In this document: positions 59,601-64,000 of the stretch, piece after piece | Layout of the letters: each line of letters begins with the position of its first letter | Numbering within the stretch: the stretch's first letter is position 1 | Assembly (NCBI GenBank): GCA_023078555.1 | Contig: CM041200.1 | Coordinates: 3,465,921-3,529,920 of the forward strand | Source of the DNA: Ulva prolifera | Taxonomy: Eukaryota; Chlorophyta; Ulvophyceae; Ulvales; Ulvaceae | DNA: 64,000 nt | Direction: 5' to 3' | Position numbers and translations under genes: made by a program | The notes under the pieces: model-generated | The model's input: only the letters and a program-made list of their open reading frames with translations | The model's database searches: none | Told to the model about the DNA's origin: nothing

Positions 59601-62600
59601 GTTTGATCCTTGGCCAGAACAAGCTCTCACAGCAGTCGCTACCAAATTCATTGCTGAAGAGGATCTTCCAGAGCAAGCCAAAGCTCAGGTTGTTCAGCAC
59701 ATGATGTTAGTGCACCAAAGTGTCCGATCCTTTTCAACTCGATTTCTGGAAGAGCTCCGGCGAAACAATTATGTGACACCAAAGAGCTACCTTGACTTCA
59801 TTCTGAACTACAAGAACTCGTTGACATCCAATCGCATCAAGGTCTCAGACATGGCTAAAAGACTGGATGGTGGCCTTCAAAAACTTCGACAAGCTGCTGT
59901 CGAGGTTGAGGCAATGAAGAAAGAGCTTTCAGCAGCCAAAGTGGTTGTAGAGGCCGCCACAAAAGAATGTCATGAACTCATTGAGGTGATCACGACATCT
60001 AAAAGAGAGGCAGAGGCCAAAAGCGCAGCTGCATGTGAGAAAGAAGAGCAGCTGAAGGTGGACAGTGTCAATATTGCGGTCGAGAAGGAAGAAGCTGAAG
60101 CTGCTTTGGAGGAAGCCATTCCCGCACTCGAGGAAGCAGCATCGGCTTTGCAAGATTTGAAAAAGGATGATATCACCGAGATCAGGTCATTTGCGAAGCC
60201 CAACATCTATGTGCAGAAGGTTTGTGAATGTGTTGTACACCTCAAGGGTGGCAAAGATGTTTCTTGGGGTGGAGCTAAAACCATGATGGCAGATGGTAGT
60301 TTCTTGCGCAGTCTTGTTGATTTTGACAAAGACGCGCTGGCGGATAAACAAGTGCGCAATGGCAAAACACATCGTTGTACAGAGCTCATGCATGCTGCCC
60401 ACTCACCGCATGAGGTCGAATTTGTAGGTGAACAAGGTGAAAGCATACTTCAAGGACAGCAAGTTCAATTTTGAAGGCCTGCTTGGAATATCCAAGGCTG
60501 GAGCAGGCTTGTTCAAATGGGTCAATGCCATGGTCAACTACCATGCTGTGGCCAAGACTGTTGAGCCCAAGCGCAAAAAGGTTGCTGAAGCAGAAAAGAA
60601 CCTACGGACTGCATCAAAAGACCTTGCTCGCACTCAAACAGAAGTTGCAGAGCTGAATGACGTGCTGTACAGCTTGAACAAAAGCTTCACAGAGAAGAGC
60701 GCAGAACAGCAAGAGCTGAAGGAGAAAGCCGAGCTTATGGAACGGCGCCTCACAGCTGCCTCTAAGCTCATTATTGGGCTGTCCTCTGAACAAAACCGAT
60801 GGGCGAATGACATGGACAACCTTGCTGCAAGGAAGGTGTGCCGCTTTGAACCAAAGATTTGCTTCTCCACATAAACTATGCATTCTGTATGTGACCAAAA
60901 CGTGATGCTTGGTGAGTTGTCTGCTTGCATGCGTGGCCTTTGCACATCAGGCTACTTCATATAGTTGCAGTGAAAAGCAGTGACATGTATACTGGACGCC
61001 GTGAAGCGGGCTGGATCAGCTGAGCTATTGATCAATAGCTCCATCGATGGAATACGTAGATGCATTTGGCTGATGTATGCAAACAATGCACCCCGGGGAC
61101 GCCAGAGACAGACTTATTTTTGCAAACAGTAGCCATGAATCATGGCTGTCGGTCGTTGGTGTTTTATCATACATTGTGACGAGCCAAGATTTGCTTGTGG
61201 ATGCATACACCAAATGCTGCAAGCACGATTGTTTTTCAGTCAGCGCTGCCTTGGGAAGCCTGGGAAGAGTAAATTGTTCGGGTGAACTCGGTGAATTCAG
61301 CTTTTCCATAGCGTCATGCCAGCATTCATCTTGCGATAAGGAGAAAGCGACACTTGTGAATCATTGAGGTAAAAGTCAGCTGCAGATCTGGTCCTACACG
61401 TTTGCATACCCTACACGCACAGGCATGCTCCTCAACGCAGTCCCAGGATTGCAGCAGTAGGGGTAGTAGCAAATGCTCTAGCAATGTAGAATCAATCATG
61501 AACAAAGTTGAGATAGAATATGCAAGAAGACACCAGTTTCCGGTCGTATAACAGCAAAAAACGAAATTCTGTTCCATGTTCCACCATAGATTAGCTGGCA
61601 AGAACGCCATCACTAATTATCGTAAGTAAGGGTCACTGAGTAAGACTAACAGCACTTTAGTTTTCTCCATTACCGTGAATATCGCGTGTGAAGTACCTAC
61701 CATGAGCGACATATCCGACGCTTGCACAGACAGACTTGCAGCCTCGGTCTCCACTGTTCTGGTCAACTGAGCATCGGCATCATCACATGCAGCACTGCAG
61801 AAAGTATGCATGTGCAGGAAAAGCTGATAGGCGACTGTCTTGTAACATCTTCCTTCCTGTCATACACCGGCTCGTTCACCTTCGAGTATCGTAAGGAGAT
61901 GGTATATGGCATGTGGCTGACAGATGTAGTTGAGAGGAATCTCCCCATATCGCCTGGATTCCGGGTGGAAGATCTTCTCACAGATGAAGTTGAAGTGACT
62001 CTCTGGGCTTCTGATGGATTGCCATCTGATGAACTATCTGTGCAAAACGGCATACTTACAATGCACTCTTCAAGGTTTCCGCTGTGTATTGATCCACAAA
62101 TGCAAGCCGTGTCGTGGATCAAGAAAAAATGTGGCAAAGAACTGGAGGGGCGCGTTAAAACTTTTAATGATCCTGACTTCCTTAAACAGCTAGAGCTGGC
62201 AATCCAGTATGGCTTTCCATTCCTTTTCGAGAATCTTGACGAGTACATAGATCCCGTCATCGATTCAGTTCTGGAAAAGAATATCCAAGGTGCCACAAGG
62301 AAGATCGTTCGACTTGGGGACAAAGAGATTGAATGGGATGATCATTTCAGGCTATACATGACATCTAAGCTTGCTAACCCACACTACACCCCTGAAGTAG
62401 CAGGGAAGACAATGATTATCAACTATGGTGTCACATTGCAAGGCCTGTCAGAGCAACTCTTGAACGTGACAGTACGACATGAGCGACCTGATCTTGAAGA
62501 GCAGAGAGAGCAACTTGTCATCGAAATGTCTAAGGACAAAGCTGAGCTAGCAAAGCTGGAGGATACGCTCTTGTATGAGCTTTCCAATGCATCGGGTACA

Positions 62601-64000
62601 GTTCAGTGTGCTTTGGGTACAATGTGCAGGCGTGAGACTTGTACTGTATGTAATCCAGCAGTGCAGGCAACATTCTGGACAATCATGACCTTATATCAAC
62701 TCTGGAACAAGCTAAAGCTTCAGCTGTTGATATTTCTGAGAAGCTTCAACAAGCAAAGCTCACTGCTCAAGAAATTGATGACGTTCGGTCCAAGTACACC
62801 CCAGCTGCCAAGCGTGGAGCTGTCCTGTTCTTCGTATTAGCGGGTCTCGCCAACATCACCAACATGTATGAGTACTCTCTAGCCTCATTTCTGACTGTTT
62901 TTACCAAAACACTGGCAACAAGTAAGAGAGATGCATCATTGGATGGGCGTCTGCGCAACATCATAGAGGCCGCAACATATGATACTTATTGCTACACTTG
63001 CCTTGGGCTGTTTGAAAGGCACAAGCTCATGTTCTCTTTCCAGGTGAGTGGTTTTTCTCACAGGGGCGCTTTCAAACATCATACCTGGTTGTTCAGTGGC
63101 AGATGTGCTGGTGAGCTGCAGATCGCTGTCAAGATCATGGATGAGACTGGACAGCTTGACCATACCTTGTTGGACTTCTTCTTGAAAGGCAACCTGTCAT
63201 TGGAAAAGTCTAAGCAAAAAAGCCCATATTCATGGATCTCTGAAGCTGGCTGGCATGATCTGATGCGCTTGTCGGCACTCGCGGAGCAAAAGCATAATCC
63301 AGCTCTAACAGAGATCGTCAGCGACATAGAGAGGGATGAGGCTGCCTGGAAATCTTTTTTCGATCATGAGGCCCCAGAGACAGCTCCACTGCCGAACGAA
63401 TTTGATAGTCGAATCAAACCATTTGAAAAGTTGCTTCTGCTTCGTTGCATCAAGATGGACAGAGTCACGGTGCGGATTTTCCAAAAGAGTACATGATGCG
63501 GACGTCGGCCTTTCTTCATGTTGGTCCCATCATGCCCGCTTTCCCACATCAATCACAAAGGTTGCGTGAGTGCAGATCGCTGTGACGCATTTTGTAGTAC
63601 AACAGCTCGGGGAGAAATATGTGCAACCGCCACTTCTAGAATATGCTTACATTTTCAGGCAATCGACATGTCTCACTCCTGTGGTTTTCGTGTTGTCACC
63701 TGGAGCAGACCCCGCATATGACCTTTTCAAGCTTGGAGAGGAGCTTGGATTCAAGCCAGGCTCAAAGTTGAAGTACATGGCTCTGGGCCAAGGCATGGGT
63801 CCAAGAGCTCAGGAAGCCGTGGAAGTGGGTGCTACCAGGGGTCTATGGATCATGCTACAAAATTGCCATCTGCTCCCGAAGTGGCTCAAGACTCTGGAAA
63901 AGATATTGGAGAAGGTGCATGCATTCTGCTGTTGGGCAATTGGGTCACATTCATATAGATGTGCGTATTGCTTAAGGATCTGCTGTTCATCGATTCAGGC
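47616..64000 (+). CDS. Axonemal dynein heavy chain (inner-arm I1-beta/DNAH10-like), 3' partial
   Basis: Twenty-six exons can be chained with consistent phase: 47616-47822, 47893-48839, 48931-49088, 49213-49637, 49714-50051, 50130-50543, 50617-50932, 51010-51321, 51411-51694, 51874-52219, 52312-52788, 53647-53934, 54023-54475, 54569-54781, 54859-55418, 55503-55740, 55838-56872, 56958-57416, 57564-58763, 58880-59182, 59257-60351, 60428-60835, 61818-62595, 62667-63043, 63122-63469, 63576-63914. They encode about 4,106 residues; a full heavy chain is about 4,500, so only the last ~400 lie beyond the window. The N-terminal tail holds [20 protein letters not shown] and [21 protein letters not shown]1-AAA4 P-loops, coiled-coil stalk, AAA5 and AAA6 follow in order. 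[20 protein letters not shown] and [15 protein letters not shown] resemble inner-arm I1-beta (DNAH10) chains more than outer-arm ones, but subtype is judged by eye. It powers flagellar beating. The first exon and start Met are the weakest part. Confidence 0.93.
52789..53646 (+). other. 858-bp dynein intron
   Basis: Lies between ..ITAYPELSQ and [13 protein letters not shown].., which are adjacent in heavy chains, so nothing is missing from the protein. It is several times longer than most introns of this gene. Frames inside it are not conserved dynein sequence. It contains short TATGTATG repeats near 53391-53406. Confidence 0.75.
55503..57416 (+). other. Dynein AAA1 and AAA2 modules
   Basis: AAA1, the main ATP hydrolysis site: Walker A GPAGTGKT at 55705-55728, followed by ETTK and then an intron. 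Walker B is in [11 protein letters not shown], with sensor region [23 protein letters not shown]2: P-loop GQTGGGKT at 56653-56676, then [13 protein letters not shown] and, in the next exon, [30 protein letters not shown] and [13 protein letters not shown]. All key residues are intact, so the motor should be active. Confidence 0.93.
55741..55837 (+). other. Probable GC-AG intron splitting AAA1 after the P-loop
   Basis: Heavy chains read ..GKTETTKDLAK..; that junction requires splicing after AAG at 55740, where the next bases are GCATGT, and before GACCTG at 55838 (acceptor CATGCAG). No GT near the donor gives the right phase. With the primase case this is the second apparent GC donor in the window. 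Confidence 0.68.
57564..58763 (+). other. Dynein AAA3 module
   Basis: A single 400-codon exon. P-loop GESGTAKT at 57919-57942; then [31 protein letters not shown], Walker B-like [29 protein letters not shown] and FIFNLRDL-like [14 protein letters not shown]. This is the region that most resembles the DNAH10 class. The exon is taken to end at GCAAAA|GTGCCT; the following in-frame residues up to 58879 are probably intronic. Confidence 0.88.
58880..60835 (+). other. Dynein AAA4 and microtubule-binding stalk
   Basis: AAA4 P-loop GVGGSGKQ at 59060-59083, then [35 protein letters not shown] and [17 protein letters not shown]. From about 59850 a long heptad coiled coil (CC1) rises to the stalk tip ([13 protein letters not shown]..., [10 protein letters not shown]) and returns (CC2) from about 60550 to 60835 ([20 protein letters not shown]). 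Three exons join in phase 0. Confidence 0.9.
60836..61817 (+). other. 982-bp dynein intron between stalk and AAA5
   Basis: The longest intron of the gene, donor GTGTGC, acceptor GTGCAG, separating NLAARK from [16 protein letters not shown], which are adjacent in other heavy chains. No coding element or recognisable repeat is seen inside. Confidence 0.75.
61818..63914 (+). other. Dynein AAA5 and start of AAA6
   Basis: AAA5: [85 protein letters not shown]. Then the helical strut ([23 protein letters not shown]), [20 protein letters not shown], and AAA6: [66 protein letters not shown]. The window ends in the following intron. Confidence 0.9.

Overview
This is nuclear DNA of a eukaryote. The genes are split by many short spliceosomal introns (mostly 60-130 bp, GT-AG), reading frame and intron phase agree across the splices, and there is no operon structure or Shine-Dalgarno signal. 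The gene content suggests a flagellated green alga, possibly a prasinophyte-grade chlorophyte. There is an axonemal dynein heavy chain, a plant-type two-pore channel with EF-hands, a plastid-lipid-associated protein (PAP/fibrillin), several proteins with plastid-like presequences, and zinc modules resembling the SBP domain of the green lineage. The lineage is inferred from content; no organism name can be read from the sequence.

Layout. 0.16-3.3 kb (+): an unrecognised six-exon gene, open to the left, with one frameshift at a G-run. 3.6-6.3 kb (+): a two-exon gene with about five SBP-like zinc modules in tandem. 6.3-14.6 kb: gene-poor, containing an array of about 18 copies of a GC-rich ~104-bp unit (8.2-10.5 kb) between direct copies of a 217-bp segment. 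14.6-15.2 kb (+): a possible small membrane protein gene. 15.28-17.15 kb: a foldback-like element with ~0.85-kb inverted arms whose tips belong to the same repeat family as the array. It ends beside an intron-containing tRNA-Ile(UAU) gene (-). 19.0-22.4 kb (+): an eight-exon membrane-anchored coiled-coil protein. 22.5-23.3 kb (-): PAP/fibrillin. 24.4-24.8 kb (+) and 25.7-25.9 kb (-): small membrane proteins. 27.7-31.3 kb (-): two-pore channel. 34.2-36.1 kb (+): DNA primase small subunit. 36.3-42.5 kb (-): a leucine-rich-repeat protein with a very long disordered tail. 44.3-45.5 kb (-): the nucleolar zinc-finger protein LYAR. 46.3-47.1 kb: two small genes. 47.6-64.0 kb (+): an axonemal dynein heavy chain, probably the inner-arm I1-beta/DNAH10 type, with 26 exons traced (about 4,106 residues) before the window ends.

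The genes are unrelated housekeeping and organelle functions (replication, ribosome biogenesis, plastid lipid bodies, endomembrane ion flux, flagellar motility) with no evident pathway linkage. The most unusual items are the tandem SBP-like zinc-module gene, the foldback element and tandem array that share ends and adjoin a tRNA gene, a primase that has lost three of four zinc-ligand cysteines, a two-pore channel with plant architecture but an animal-like second selectivity filter, and two probable GC-AG introns. Exon coordinates were worked out by hand from splice consensus, phase and family conservation. They are strong where a family is recognised and provisional elsewhere.
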